From Sphingobium sp. Leaf26 (GTDB taxonomy: Bacteria > Pseudomonadota > Alphaproteobacteria > Sphingomonadales > Sphingomonadaceae): a DNA stretch of 64,000 nt. The position numbers and the translations under genes were made by a program. A model generated the notes under the pieces. The model saw only the letters and a program-made list of their open reading frames with translations. It was not told the DNA's origin and made no database searches. Positions 55,725-64,000 of the stretch are shown here, one piece after another (within the stretch, counting starts at the first letter, position 1; every line of letters begins with the position of its first letter). The stretch spans positions 541,038-605,037 of the forward strand of contig NZ_LMKV01000001.1 in the NCBI RefSeq assembly GCF_001421665.1. The letters are read 5' to 3'.

Positions 55725-55797
55725 GGAGAGTGGAGAATGACGATGCGTCGGGCCGATGGTTTTCGGTCAGAGGTGCATTTGAGACCACCCTGTAGCC

Positions 55798-55909
55798 GTT
55801 CCCCAGCGAAAGCTGGGGTCTCAGGCGGCGTTGGAAGGCGGCGAGCCGTCTCGCGCCATCCGTTTACGCAGCGTTCGCCTGCCTGAGATCCCAGCCTTCG
55901 CTGGGATGA
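55798..55909. repeat. Palindromic intergenic repeat, family C (CCCAGC arms)
   Basis: CCCCAGCGAAAGCTGGGG with TCTCAGGC, and GCCTGAGA with TCCCAGCCTTCGCTGGGA, form nested arms around GGCGGCGAGCC. It occupies most of the 347 bases between the entericidin gene and tatC; the remainder shows no gene. Confidence 0.75.
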
Positions 55910-56000
55910 CTGCATGTTGAGAACGCGATCTGAAAGCCGACAGTCCCCGTCTCACGCATTCAGATGCCCCATATCCACTGCGCCTGCTGAACCGGAAGCC

Positions 56001-56780
56001 TCAGGCCGGAGCCTCTTCCTCCGCTTCCACTTTCGCCGCCTTGCGGTCCGTGAACCAGATGGCGATGATGGTGATTTCGTACAGCAGCAGCAGCGGGATT
56101 GCGAGCATCAGTTGCGACACGACGTCCGGCGGGGTCAGCACCGCGGCAAGAATGAAGGCCGCGACGATCATGTAGCGGCGCATGCTGATCAGTTGCGCCC
56201 GCGTGACGAAACCTGCACGGTTGAGCAGCATCAGCAGCACCGGCATCAGGAAGCTGATGCCAAAAGCCAGGATGAACTGCATGACCAGCCCCAGATAGGC
56301 GTCCGCGCTCGGCAGCGCCTCCACTGACAGGCCGCTGCTATTGCCCTGAAACTCCAGGAAGAAGTGGAAGGCCGTCGGCATCACCACGAAATAGGCCAGG
56401 CTGGCCCCCATCGCGAACAGGAAGGGCGTCGCCAGGATGAAGGGCAGCAGCGCCTTCTTTTCCTTGGCATAAAGGCCCGGCGCGACGAAGGCCCAAAGCT
56501 GGTTGGCGATGATTGGGAAAGACAGGCAGAAAGCACCGAAGAACGCGATCTTCACCTGCACGAAGAAGGCTTCGTACAGCTTGGTGTACACCAGCCGGCC
56601 GCCGCCGTCGCCGAACGCTTCCTTGAGCGGATAGACCAGGATCGCGAACAGTTGCTCCGAAAAATAGAAGCAGATCGCACCGGTCAGGACCAGCGCATAG
56701 ACGCATTTGAGCAAACGGCCGCGCAATTCGATCAGATGATCGAGCAAGGGCGCCTTGCTGTCGTCGATATCCCCGATCAT
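56001..56780 (-). CDS. tatC: Twin-arginine translocase subunit TatC
   Basis: The six-helix membrane receptor (259 residues) binds twin-arginine signal peptides. It has [12 protein letters not shown] near the N-terminus and [11 protein letters not shown] and L-T-P-P-D-V-V-S-Q further on, typical of TatC. The cytoplasmic tail is acidic and Ala-rich. It overlaps tatB by four bases. Confidence 0.96.
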   Translation of the reverse strand: MIGDIDDSKAPLLDHLIELRGRLLKCVYALVLTGAICFYFSEQLFAILVYPLKEAFGDGGGRLVYTKLYEAFFVQVKIAFFGAFCLSFPIIANQLWAFVAPGLYAKEKKALLPFILATPFLFAMGASLAYFVVMPTAFHFFLEFQGNSSGLSVEALPSADAYLGLVMQFILAFGISFLMPVLLMLLNRAGFVTRAQLISMRRYMIVAAFILAAVLTPPDVVSQLMLAIPLLLLYEITIIAIWFTDRKAAKVEAEEEAPA

Positions 56781-57259
56781 GCTGCCGCGTCACCCTTTTG
56801 AGGCTGAGCGACGGGGGCATCCGCCACATAGGGCGGCCCGTCGTTGGCCGATGTCGTAGCGGGCGACGGCGTAACGGCCGACGGCGAAGCGACTGGCGCC
56901 GATTCGGCGACGAAGGGCGGCTTTTCCACCGGCGCGGTGTCCGCGACATAGGGCGGCATATCCTGCACCCCGTCCTGCGCTGACGTTTCGACCGGCGCGG
57001 GCAGAGCATCCGTCGATGTTTCGGGCGGGTGCTCGTCCATGATCCGCTTGTTCTGCGCGGCCCATTTCTTTTCCAGCTCTTCCAGTTCCACTTCGCGCAC
57101 CATGGCGTCGATGCCGGTGCGGAAATGACGGGCCATGCCCTGCGCCTTGCCGACGATCTGCCCCACCTTGTAGAGCGCGCGCGGCAAGTCCTTCGGCCCG
57201 ATCACGATCACGGCAATGATCACGATCACCAGAAATTCAGACGAATCGATACCAAACAT
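56777..57259 (-). CDS. tatB: Twin-arginine translocase subunit TatB
   Basis: The 160-residue protein begins [12 protein letters not shown] with one helix, then G-P-K-D-L-P and an amphipathic helix to about residue 70. A long tail is rich in Pro/Ala/Val, with P-P-Y-V-A repeated about three times and other near copies. It forms the signal-peptide receptor with TatC. Confidence 0.9.
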   Translation of the reverse strand: MFGIDSSEFLVIVIIAVIVIGPKDLPRALYKVGQIVGKAQGMARHFRTGIDAMVREVELEELEKKWAAQNKRIMDEHPPETSTDALPAPVETSAQDGVQDMPPYVADTAPVEKPPFVAESAPVASPSAVTPSPATTSANDGPPYVADAPVAQPQKGDAAA

Positions 57260-57285
57260 GCGGGACTATCGGCCTTGCTGGAGGA

Positions 57286-57531
57286 TCAGGCCTTGGTCTT
57301 TTCTTCGGTCGCGCTGGGCGTCGGCGCATCCTGTTCGGGCACACGATGACCGTCGATGCGCACGGCCGGCTTGGCCGGCGTCACATCGTCGTCATCATCG
57401 GCCATGCCCTTCTTGAAGCTCTTGATGCCCTTGGCCACGTCGCCCATCAGGCCGGAAATACGGCCGCCACCGAACAGCAGCATGACGACCAGGAGCACGA
57501 TCACCCAGTGCATCAGCGAAAAGGAACCCAT
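57286..57531 (-). CDS. tatA: Twin-arginine translocase subunit TatA
   Basis: The 81-residue protein has an N-terminal helix ([14 protein letters not shown]) followed by G-G-G-R-I and an amphipathic helix with F-K-K-G, then an acidic D-D-D-D-D stretch. It forms the translocation pore and is the first of the three tat genes. Confidence 0.93.
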   Translation of the reverse strand: MGSFSLMHWVIVLLVVMLLFGGGRISGLMGDVAKGIKSFKKGMADDDDDVTPAKPAVRIDGHRVPEQDAPTPSATEEKTKA

Positions 57532-57559
57532 TTTTCAATACTCCTAGTAGAGGGCCTAT

Positions 57560-58153
57560 CTAGGCCTCTTCGTCGTCATTTTCCAGAACGGATTGCCCGC
57601 CCATACCCTCCAGCGCCAAATCAACGGGGTCGAGCAGACCTGCGGCGCGCAAATCGTCCATTCCGGGAAGGTCGCGACGGCTGCTAAGCCCGAAATGTGA
57701 CAGAAAATCTACGCTGGTCGCATAGATGAGCGGGCGACCGGGCACTTCACGCCGTCCGGCGGGGCGGACCCAGCCCGCCTCCATCAATACGTCCAGCGTC
57801 CCCTTGGCCACCTGAACCCCGCGAATGGCTTCGATTTCCGCACGGCTGACCGGCTCGTGATAGGCGATGATCGCCAGCGTCTCCATGGCGGCACGCGACA
57901 ATTTGCGCGGTTCGTCCTTCTCCCGGCGCAGGATATGGGCGAGATCGCTCGCGGTCTGGAAATGCCAGCGCCCGCCCCGCTCGACCAGGTTGATACCCCG
58001 CCCGGCATAATGATCCGACAGCGTGCACAACGCCGCATCCAGATTACCGCCCTCACCCACATGCAGCCTGAGTTCCGCCGGTGTCAGCGGCGCTTCTGCC
58101 ACGAACAGGGCGGCCTCTAACGCGCGGAGAAAATCGTCAGGCTCACTGCTCAT
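57560..58153 (-). CDS. scpB: Segregation and condensation protein B
   Basis: The kleisin-associated winged-helix protein (197 residues) has A-L-E-A-A-L-F-V-A-E-A-P-L and A-M-E-T-L-A-I-I-A-Y-H-E-P-V-S-R-A-E-I-E-A-I-R-G as its markers. It works with ScpA and Smc in chromosome condensation. It overlaps scpA by four bases and precedes tatA. Confidence 0.94.
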   Translation of the reverse strand: MSSEPDDFLRALEAALFVAEAPLTPAELRLHVGEGGNLDAALCTLSDHYAGRGINLVERGGRWHFQTASDLAHILRREKDEPRKLSRAAMETLAIIAYHEPVSRAEIEAIRGVQVAKGTLDVLMEAGWVRPAGRREVPGRPLIYATSVDFLSHFGLSSRRDLPGMDDLRAAGLLDPVDLALEGMGGQSVLENDDEEA

Positions 58154-58917
58154 GCCGCGCTTCCCTGATTCGGTGCGGGCGCACGCAGATAGATGGGGGC
58201 GAAGATGCCGTCCTGCTGCATCTCCAGCCGGCCCTGCCGCGCCAGTTCCAGCGCCGCGACGAAGCTGCTGGCCAGCGCCGACTTCGCCTTCGGCGCATCC
58301 AGATCCGGGGGGAGAAAGGATTCGAGCCGGGTCCAGTCGACCGCCGTGCCGACGAGCGACCCGACCCGCTGGATCGCCTCGTCCAGCGTCATCACCGGGC
58401 GCACCGCGATGGTGTGGACCACCGGCTGGGTCCGGGCGCGAATCTGGCCATAGGCCTGGATCAGGTCATAGAGGCTGGCCCGCCACTGCGCCTTCTTCAC
58501 CAACCGCAGTCCCTCCGGCTTGCGCCGGATGAAGACGTCGCGCCCCACCCGGTCGCGCGCCATCAACCGGGCGGCGGCATCGCGCATCGCGTGCAAACGC
58601 TGGAGCCGTAATTGCAACCGCAGCGCCATTTCTTCCGGGCTGGGATCTTCCTGCTCCTGCCGGGGCAGCAGTAGCGCGGATTTGAGATAGGCGAGCCATG
58701 CCGCCATCACCAGATAATCGGCCGCCAGTTCCAGCCGCAACTGCCGCGCACCGTCGATAAACGCCAGATATTGCTCGGTCAGCGCCAGAATGGAGATTTC
58801 GCGCAGATCGACCTTCTGCGTGCGCGCCAGATTGAGCAGCAGGTCGAGCGGCCCCTCCCACGCATCGAAGCTGACGGTGAGCGTTTCGACACTGGGAACA
58901 GCCGGCTGGCCGAACAT
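58150..58917 (-). CDS. scpA: Segregation and condensation protein A
   Basis: The kleisin subunit (255 residues) has F-D-A-W-E-G-P-L-D-L-L-L-N-L-A and L-V-M-A-A-W-L-A-Y-L-K-S-A-L-L-L-P. ATG 58917 is used, with a possible TTG at 58929 overlapping the nagZ stop because GAGGA is too close to the ATG. It bridges Smc heads. Confidence 0.92.
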   Translation of the reverse strand: MFGQPAVPSVETLTVSFDAWEGPLDLLLNLARTQKVDLREISILALTEQYLAFIDGARQLRLELAADYLVMAAWLAYLKSALLLPRQEQEDPSPEEMALRLQLRLQRLHAMRDAAARLMARDRVGRDVFIRRKPEGLRLVKKAQWRASLYDLIQAYGQIRARTQPVVHTIAVRPVMTLDEAIQRVGSLVGTAVDWTRLESFLPPDLDAPKAKSALASSFVAALELARQGRLEMQQDGIFAPIYLRAPAPNQGSAA

Positions 58918-58925
58918 ATCCTCAG

Positions 58926-59939
58926 TCAAGCGAGCGCCAGCCCCAAGAGCGAATCGCGAGTCGCCAGCAATTCTTCCAGTTCCGGCTGATCGCCCCCCCG
59001 CGTCACCGACGTCATCGCCCGGTCGAGCCGCGCCCGCGCCTGATCCGTGATGTCGGGCAGCAAACCGGCGATGCCGACCATATCGTCCATCCGCCCCCAG
59101 CAATTGAGCGCCAGATCGCATCCCGCCGCGACCACGCCGGCCGCGAGTTCGGGGATGCTGCCCCGCAACGCCTTCATGTCCAGATCATCGGACATCAGCA
59201 GCCCGTCAAAGCCGATCCGCTGGCGGATGATCTCGCCGATAATCCTGGGCGACAGGCTGGCCGGGCGCTCCGCATCCCATTCGGTGTAGACGACATGGGC
59301 TGTCATCCCCATCGGCGCGCGATTGAGCGTGCGGAACGGCGCCAGGTCGGTTTCCAGTGCATTGAGGTTGGCATTGACGATCGGCAGCGCCAGATGGCTG
59401 TCCACCATCGCCCGGCCATGGCCCGGCATATGCTTGACGATGCCGACCACGCCGCCTTCGGCCAGTCCTTCGAGCGTGGCGCGGCCCAGCGCCGCCACCC
59501 GCATCGGATCGGCACCCAGCGTGCGGTCGCCCATGATGTCGCTCGCCCCGTCCTGCCGCACATCCAGCAACGGTAGCGCATCGACGGTGATGCCGACGTC
59601 CGCCAGCGTGAGCGCAATCGCACGGGCATTGGCGCGCGCGGCGGCAATGGCGCTCGACGGCGCGATGTCGTAGAGTTGGTCGAACGCCGCGGCGGGCGGG
59701 AAGCTGGGCCAGACCGGCGCCTGCATCCGGGCCACCCGGCCACCCTCCTGATCGATCATGATCAGCAGGTCGTCGCGGCCATGCAGGTTGCGCAGATCAT
59801 CGGTCAGCGCCCGCACCTGCGCGCGGTCGGCGATGTTGCGCCTAAACATTATGTAGCCGGCCGGTTCAGCCTCAGCAAAGAAGGCGCGCTCGTCGGCGGT
59901 CAGGGTTTCGCCGGAAAGACCGAAGATGACGGGTTTCAT
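58926..59939 (-). CDS. nagZ: Beta-N-acetylhexosaminidase NagZ
   Basis: The GH3 enzyme (337 residues) removes GlcNAc from anhydro-muropeptides during peptidoglycan recycling in the cytoplasm. The catalytic segment K-H-M-P-G-H-G-R-A-M-V-D-S-H carries the flexible-loop His/Asp pair, and M-S-D-D-L-D-M-K-A-L the nucleophile Asp. I-D-Q-E-G-G-R-V-A is near residue 63. Confidence 0.93.
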   Translation of the reverse strand: MKPVIFGLSGETLTADERAFFAEAEPAGYIMFRRNIADRAQVRALTDDLRNLHGRDDLLIMIDQEGGRVARMQAPVWPSFPPAAAFDQLYDIAPSSAIAAARANARAIALTLADVGITVDALPLLDVRQDGASDIMGDRTLGADPMRVAALGRATLEGLAEGGVVGIVKHMPGHGRAMVDSHLALPIVNANLNALETDLAPFRTLNRAPMGMTAHVVYTEWDAERPASLSPRIIGEIIRQRIGFDGLLMSDDLDMKALRGSIPELAAGVVAAGCDLALNCWGRMDDMVGIAGLLPDITDQARARLDRAMTSVTRGGDQPELEELLATRDSLLGLALA

Positions 59940-60005
59940 GCGCCTGATGGTAGCGCGTGAAACCGGGATTGTCGAAGGGGAAGAGCAGCGCCCTTCCCCT
60001 TCATG

Positions 60006-60728
60006 TCAGTTCACGACCATGCAGCTTTCGCCGGCGACTTTCAGCCTGCCGCAGATGGTGCCGGCTTGCCCGCCGGCGCCGGCGCGCAGGCGGTAGACGG
60101 TGCCGCCGCCAACCTGTGCCGGTTCGACCGTCATAGCGAGCGGCGCGAGATAGGCGAAGCGCTTCGACAATTTGGTCCAGGCATCCTTGGCGCCGGACGC
60201 GCTACCGTAGGCGCCCAACTGGATCATCGCGCCACCGGCGGCTGGTCTGGCCGTTGCGACCGGGCGAACGCTGGTTTCGTCCGTGACCCGCGCGGTGACG
60301 CTGGCGGCGGGTTTGTTCGGCGCGGCCGGCGCAGGGCCGGCCGGCGCGGGCGCGGTCTTGGCGATCGGTGCTTCGGGCACGCGGCTGGGGTCGATACGGC
60401 CATCGCGGGCCACGCCTTCGCTGGCGGCGAAGCTGGCATCGCCTTCGCCGTCGAACTTCTTGGCGTCGGCCTCATTGGCGGCGATCTTGTAATCCTCGGT
60501 CGGTGCCGCGATGAGTTGACCCTCGCCAGCGCCACCACCGCCATTGCGATTCTGCATCCACCAGACGCTGGCGACCACCGCCCCGATCAGGGCAAGGCCG
60601 AGCAGGATCAGGCCGAGCAGCCGCAAGGGCGAGATGCGATCGTCCGCCTCATCGTCGATGGCCGGCTCCAGCCAGGGCAGACGATCCTCATCGTCAAGGT
60701 CCAGTCGTCCGCGCGCATAATCGCTCAT
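60006..60728 (-). CDS. SPOR domain membrane protein
   Basis: The protein (240 residues) has a cytoplasmic N-terminus and one helix at about residues 34-55 (L-L-G-L-I-L-L-G-L-A). A Pro/Ala-rich linker and a C-terminal SPOR domain (M-I-Q-L-G-A-Y-G-S-A near residue 165) follow. It would bind septal peptidoglycan. Its place between argS and nagZ is common in sphingomonads. Confidence 0.85.
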   Translation of the reverse strand: MSDYARGRLDLDDEDRLPWLEPAIDDEADDRISPLRLLGLILLGLALIGAVVASVWWMQNRNGGGGAGEGQLIAAPTEDYKIAANEADAKKFDGEGDASFAASEGVARDGRIDPSRVPEAPIAKTAPAPAGPAPAAPNKPAASVTARVTDETSVRPVATARPAAGGAMIQLGAYGSASGAKDAWTKLSKRFAYLAPLAMTVEPAQVGGGTVYRLRAGAGGQAGTICGRLKVAGESCMVVN

Positions 60729-60741
60729 TATATCCAGCGCC

Positions 60742-62469
60742 TCACTGCATTTCCGTCAGGGCCGCAACGCCCATGAGAGCGAGCCCGTTGCGGATAATCT
60801 GCCCTATTCCTTGCGCAAGGAAAAGCCGGGTCGCGGTAAGCGCCGGTTGGTCGGCCAGGATGACGCGCGCCTGTGGATCATCATTGCCCATATTCCACCA
60901 GCCATGGAAGGCCGACGCCAAGTCATTGAGATAGAAGGCGACACGGTGCGGTTCGCGGGCCTGCGCCGCGCCATCCACCACGCGCGGGAATTGCGCAGCG
61001 AGCTTTACCAGGCCCAGTTCCGCCGTCCCAAGAAGGGACAGGTCGGGCGCTGGCAGCGCAATCCCGGCTTCCTGCGCGCGGCGGCCGAGCGAGGAAATGC
61101 GGGCATGGGCGTACTGCACATAGAAGACCGGATTGTCCTTCGACGCTTCCACCACCTTGGCGAAATCGAAATCCATCTGGGCGTCGGCCTTGCGCGTCAG
61201 CATGGTGAAGCGGACGACATCCTTGCCCACTTCCTTGACCACATCGGCCAGCGTCACGAAATTACCCGCCCGCTTGGACATCTTCACCGGCTCGCCATCG
61301 CGCAGCAGGCGGACCATCTGGATCAGCTTGACGTCGAAGCGCGCCTTGCCTTCGGTGAGCGCGGCGACGGCGGCCTGGATGCGCTTCACCGTCCCGGCAT
61401 GGTCCGCGCCCCAGATGTCGATCAACTGGTCCGCGCTCTGGGCCTTCTGATAATGATAGGCCATGTCGGCGCCGAAATAGGTCCACGACCCGTTCGACTT
61501 CTTGATCGGCCGATCCTGATCGTCGCCAAATTGCGTCGAGCGGAACAGCGGCAGTTCCACCGGCTCCCAGTCGTCGGGCAACTCGCCCTTGGGCGCTTCC
61601 AGCACGCCGTCATAGACCAGGTCGTGCGCGCGCAGCCAGGCTTCGGCCTGCTCCGGCTTGCCCGCCGCCTGCAATTCCGCCTCCGAAGAGAAGAGGTCGT
61701 GATGGATACCCAGCAGCGCGAGATCGTCGCGGATCATATCCATCATCTTCGCCACGGCAAAGGTGCGGAACGTCACCAGCCAGTCCGCTTCGGGTGCGCC
61801 GACGAATTTGTCGCCATAGTCCGCAGCCAGAGCCTGTCCCACTGGCACCAGATAGTCGCCGGGATAGAGCCCTTCGGGAATGGCGCCGACATCCTCGCCC
61901 AGCGCCTCGCGATAACGGACATGCGCCGACCGGGCGAGCACGTCGACCTGCCCGCCCGCATCGTTGATATAATATTCGCGCGTCACCTTATGCCCGGCAT
62001 ATTCCAGCAACGTGGCGAGCGCGTCGCCCACCACCGCGCCGCGGCAATGGCCCATGTGCATCGGCCCCGTCGGATTGGCAGAAACATATTCGACGTTGAC
62101 GGTAACGCCCTGACCAAAATCGGACCGGCCATAATCATCCGCATCGGCATGGATCGCGGCGAGTTCCGCGCGCCAGGTCGGGTCGGTCAGGGTCAGGTTG
62201 ATGAAGCCGGGGCCGGCGATGGTCGCACTTTCCACTTCGTCCAGCGCCTGCAACTTGGTGACGATCGCGTCGGCCAGCGCGCGCGGATTGGTGCCGGCGG
62301 GCTTGGCCAGCACCATCGCGGCGTTGGTGGCGAGGTCGCCATGCGACGGGTCGCGCGGCGGCTCGACCGTCACGGGCTTACGGTTGAGGCCGGCAGGCAG
62401 CACGCCTTCAGCCTCCAGCGCGTCCAGCACGGTGTCGAGATGGGCGGTGAAACGGGTGTAAAGGGACAC
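60742..62469 (-). CDS. argS: Arginyl-tRNA synthetase
   Basis: The class I enzyme (575 residues) has the ATP motif variant H-M-G-H in G-P-M-H-M-G-H-C-R and K-M-S-K-R in K-M-S-K-R-A-G-N-F, with a C-terminal DALR anticodon-binding domain. The start is GTG at 62469 (M-S-L-Y-T-R-F). The frame stays open to 62544 only because it crosses a palindromic repeat. Confidence 0.95.
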   Translation of the reverse strand: MSLYTRFTAHLDTVLDALEAEGVLPAGLNRKPVTVEPPRDPSHGDLATNAAMVLAKPAGTNPRALADAIVTKLQALDEVESATIAGPGFINLTLTDPTWRAELAAIHADADDYGRSDFGQGVTVNVEYVSANPTGPMHMGHCRGAVVGDALATLLEYAGHKVTREYYINDAGGQVDVLARSAHVRYREALGEDVGAIPEGLYPGDYLVPVGQALAADYGDKFVGAPEADWLVTFRTFAVAKMMDMIRDDLALLGIHHDLFSSEAELQAAGKPEQAEAWLRAHDLVYDGVLEAPKGELPDDWEPVELPLFRSTQFGDDQDRPIKKSNGSWTYFGADMAYHYQKAQSADQLIDIWGADHAGTVKRIQAAVAALTEGKARFDVKLIQMVRLLRDGEPVKMSKRAGNFVTLADVVKEVGKDVVRFTMLTRKADAQMDFDFAKVVEASKDNPVFYVQYAHARISSLGRRAQEAGIALPAPDLSLLGTAELGLVKLAAQFPRVVDGAAQAREPHRVAFYLNDLASAFHGWWNMGNDDPQARVILADQPALTATRLFLAQGIGQIIRNGLALMGVAALTEMQ

Positions 62470-62492
62470 TGTACGAAACTTTCTGACAAGTT

Positions 62493-62570
62493 CCGTTCGC
62501 CCTGAGCCTGTCGAAGGGCCGCTCTTTTCTTTCAAGAAGGGCAAGGCTTCGACAAGCTCAGCCCGAACGG
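62493..62570. repeat. REP-like palindrome, family A, upstream of argS
   Basis: CCGTTCGCCCTGAGCCTGTCGAAGG and GCTTCGACAAGCTCAGCCCGAACGG are near-perfect arms around TCTTTTCTTTCAAGAAGG. The arms match the copies in the dcw cluster closely. Confidence 0.87.
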
Positions 62571-62586
62571 TAGAATGGGGCAGCGC

Positions 62587-63225
62587 TTAACGGGTCGCGT
62601 TATATCGGAGCTGATCCTGGGTCAGGTTGAAACCCACGAGCAGCTCGAAGCTGGTTTTCTGCAATGCCGCCTTCACGTCCGGCTGGGCGAAGGGGTCGAT
62701 CGCCGCGTCGGCGTCGCCGGCCTTGCGCTTCGCCGTGATCTTCTGCTGGATTTCGGCGGGCAGCGTGGCGGCGGCCTTATCGACATAGGAGCCGGCCTTG
62801 GCCTGCGCGCTGGCGCGATAGTCACCGGCGGCGAAGTTCAGCGTCACCTGTCCCACCCGCTTGGCGATCACGGCATTGCCGCCGCGCACCACCGCCGAGA
62901 AATAGGGCAAGATCACCTGCCGCGCGGCGCTGGCGTCGCTGCGCCGGGCGTTCACAGTGAAAGTCGCCTCGGTATAGAATTGGCCATTGTCGGCGCAGGT
63001 CGACCGCAAATTGGTGATATCGGCCACCACGTCGATCGCCGCGGCGTCGGTCCGGCCGGGCGCGGTGAAGAGCGTGATGTCGCCGGTCTGCGCCGGGATC
63101 GCCGCCACCGGGCAGGCCGAACGCACGGCAACGATACCGCCGGTCGCATCGATCTCACCGCGCCGCGAGCAGCCCGCCAGAGCCAGGGCCAACATTCCGG
63201 TCAGGGCGATAGGAGACAATTTCAC
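62587..63225 (-). CDS. Conserved lipoprotein of unknown function
   Basis: From GTG 63225 the protein (212 residues) has a signal with lipobox L-A-L-A-G-C and a mature part of mixed alpha/beta character with no domain I recognise; A-A-D-Y-R-A-S-A-Q-like repeats and the C-terminal F-E-L-L-V-G-F-N-L-T-Q-D-Q-L-R-Y are conspicuous. AAGGA lies upstream. It shares a divergent intergenic region with ispH; the frame is open much further upstream, into ispH, without meaning. Confidence 0.75.
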   Translation of the reverse strand: MKLSPIALTGMLALALAGCSRRGEIDATGGIVAVRSACPVAAIPAQTGDITLFTAPGRTDAAAIDVVADITNLRSTCADNGQFYTEATFTVNARRSDASAARQVILPYFSAVVRGGNAVIAKRVGQVTLNFAAGDYRASAQAKAGSYVDKAAATLPAEIQQKITAKRKAGDADAAIDPFAQPDVKAALQKTSFELLVGFNLTQDQLRYNATR

Positions 63226-63369
63226 AGGCAGACATTCCTTCGATTGGCCCACAAGACCAGACGCTTTGCGCTTCCTTATCCATCCGCCGCCCGCCACGCA
63301 ACTGCCCATCCCCTCCAACCATAAGGAAGCCGCTTTCATCCGGCGCCACATTCGCCTAAGCGGCAGGAC

Positions 63370-64000
63370 ATGACGCACGCGCCCGCCACCCGCCCGCCGA
63401 TGAAGCTCCTGATCGCCGCGCCGCGCGGCTTTTGCGCCGGGGTCGACCGAGCGATCATCATCGTCGAAAAAGCGATCGAAGCCTATGGCGCGCCGGTCTA
63501 TGTCCGCCATGAAATCGTCCACAACAAGTTCGTGGTCGATGGCCTGAAGGCCAAGGGCGCGATCTTCGTGGAAAGCCTGGACCAGGTACCCGACGGCGTG
63601 CCGGTGGTCTTTTCCGCCCATGGCGTGCCCAAGGCGGTCCCGGCCAAGGCGGAGGCGCGCGGCCTATCCTATCTGGACGCCACCTGCCCGCTGGTCAGCA
63701 AGGTCCATCGCCAAGCCGAACGGCAGGTCGCGGCCGGCCGCCATATCCTGTTCATCGGGCACAAGGGCCACCCGGAGGTGATCGGTACGTTCGGTCAGGT
63801 ACCCGACGGCACGATGACGCTCATCGAAACGGTCGAGGATGCGGAGGCGTTCGCCCCGTCCGACGACGACAATCTCGCCTTCCTGACACAGACGACGCTG
63901 TCGGTGGACGATACCGCCGCGATCGTCGCCACACTGGAACGCCGTTTCCCCACCATTTCCGCCCCCAAGGGCGAGGATATCTGCTACGCCACGTCGAACC
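63370..64000 (+). CDS. ispH: 4-hydroxy-3-methylbut-2-enyl diphosphate reductase (cut by window edge)
   Basis: The 4Fe-4S enzyme of the MEP pathway makes IPP and DMAPP. The cluster cysteines appear in [23 protein letters not shown] and, just before the edge, [16 protein letters not shown] and F-S-A-H-G-V contain catalytic histidines. About 210 residues are present; the last third lies outside. Confidence 0.95.
   Translation, partial: MTHAPATRPPMKLLIAAPRGFCAGVDRAIIIVEKAIEAYGAPVYVRHEIVHNKFVVDGLKAKGAIFVESLDQVPDGVPVVFSAHGVPKAVPAKAEARGLSYLDATCPLVSKVHRQAERQVAAGRHILFIGHKGHPEVIGTFGQVPDGTMTLIETVEDAEAFAPSDDDNLAFLTQTTLSVDDTAAIVATLERRFPTISAPKGEDICYATSN

Noticed and set aside
62470-62544. N-terminal extension of argS to 62544
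   Set aside because: The added residues are encoded by the REP-like palindrome, and ArgS homology begins at M-S-L-Y-T-R-F (GTG 62469).
1-64000. CRISPR array, prophage, insertion sequence, tRNA or rRNA
   Set aside because: No regularly spaced direct repeats, transposase or integrase frames, cloverleaf sequences or rRNA signatures were seen on reading both strands; the repeats present are palindromic extragenic elements.

Overview
The window is a gene-dense, high-GC (about 64-65% by eye) chromosomal segment of an alphaproteobacterium of the order Sphingomonadales, most likely a Sphingobium-like genus. The reasons are the serine palmitoyltransferase gene with its own acyl carrier protein (the sphingolipid hallmark), a two-subunit P-protein glycine cleavage operon, the argS-SPOR-nagZ-scpA-scpB-tatABC run, a sphingomonad-style dcw cluster, and many intergenic palindromes of the CCGTTCG...CGAACGG type. 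I see no tRNA, rRNA, CRISPR array, phage or insertion sequence.

Layout. 1-12.7 kb: a GNAT-like gene cut by the window edge, a fatty acid desaturase, a probable small RNA, lptG/lptF, a DUF2141 secreted protein with a diacylglycerol-kinase-like enzyme, pterin dehydratase, a zincin with ccmA-ccmB, a small ORFan, an EamA transporter, a JmjC/cupin protein, chorismate mutase, a polyprenyl diphosphate synthase and a TSUP permease. 12.7-22 kb: a soluble PAS hybrid kinase, hrpB, an NDUFS4-like complex I subunit, acp-spt, a membrane hybrid kinase and a nucleotidyltransferase-fold protein. 22-28.9 kb: DUF938 methyltransferase and the glycine cleavage operon gcvT-gcvH-gcvPA-gcvPB behind a tandem glycine riboswitch, with dgt upstream. 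28.9-29.8 kb: a low-GC patch with two ORFans. 29.8-31.7 kb: a TPR/SPOR protein.

32-51 kb is the complete division and cell wall (dcw) cluster, all on the minus strand. In transcription order it is mraZ-rsmH-ftsL-ftsI-murE-murF-mraY-murD-ftsW-murG-murC-(65-aa ORF)-murB-ddl-ftsQ-ftsA-ftsZ. It begins behind TGGG repeats typical of MraZ operators and ends in a rho-independent terminator after ftsZ. Most junctions are 1-8 nt overlaps or very short gaps, and three are interrupted by palindromic repeats.

51-64 kb: a membrane protein whose gene carries an in-frame palindromic repeat, a small anchored protein, a cysteine synthase, a cell wall hydrolase, a 360-nt stretch with two EcfG-like promoters driving a probable C-rich-loop small RNA and an entericidin lipoprotein, then tatC-tatB-tatA-scpB-scpA-nagZ-SPOR-argS, a lipoprotein and the start of ispH.

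Functionally the window is mostly envelope biology: peptidoglycan synthesis and division, envelope lipid synthesis and export (Spt/ACP, LptFG, desaturase), Tat export, peptidoglycan remodelling and recycling (NagZ, SleB-like hydrolase, SPOR proteins) and isoprenoid supply (IspH, polyprenyl synthase). The least expected content is non-coding: two probable trans-acting small RNAs with anti-Shine-Dalgarno, cytosine-rich loops, and a repeat element converted into coding sequence.
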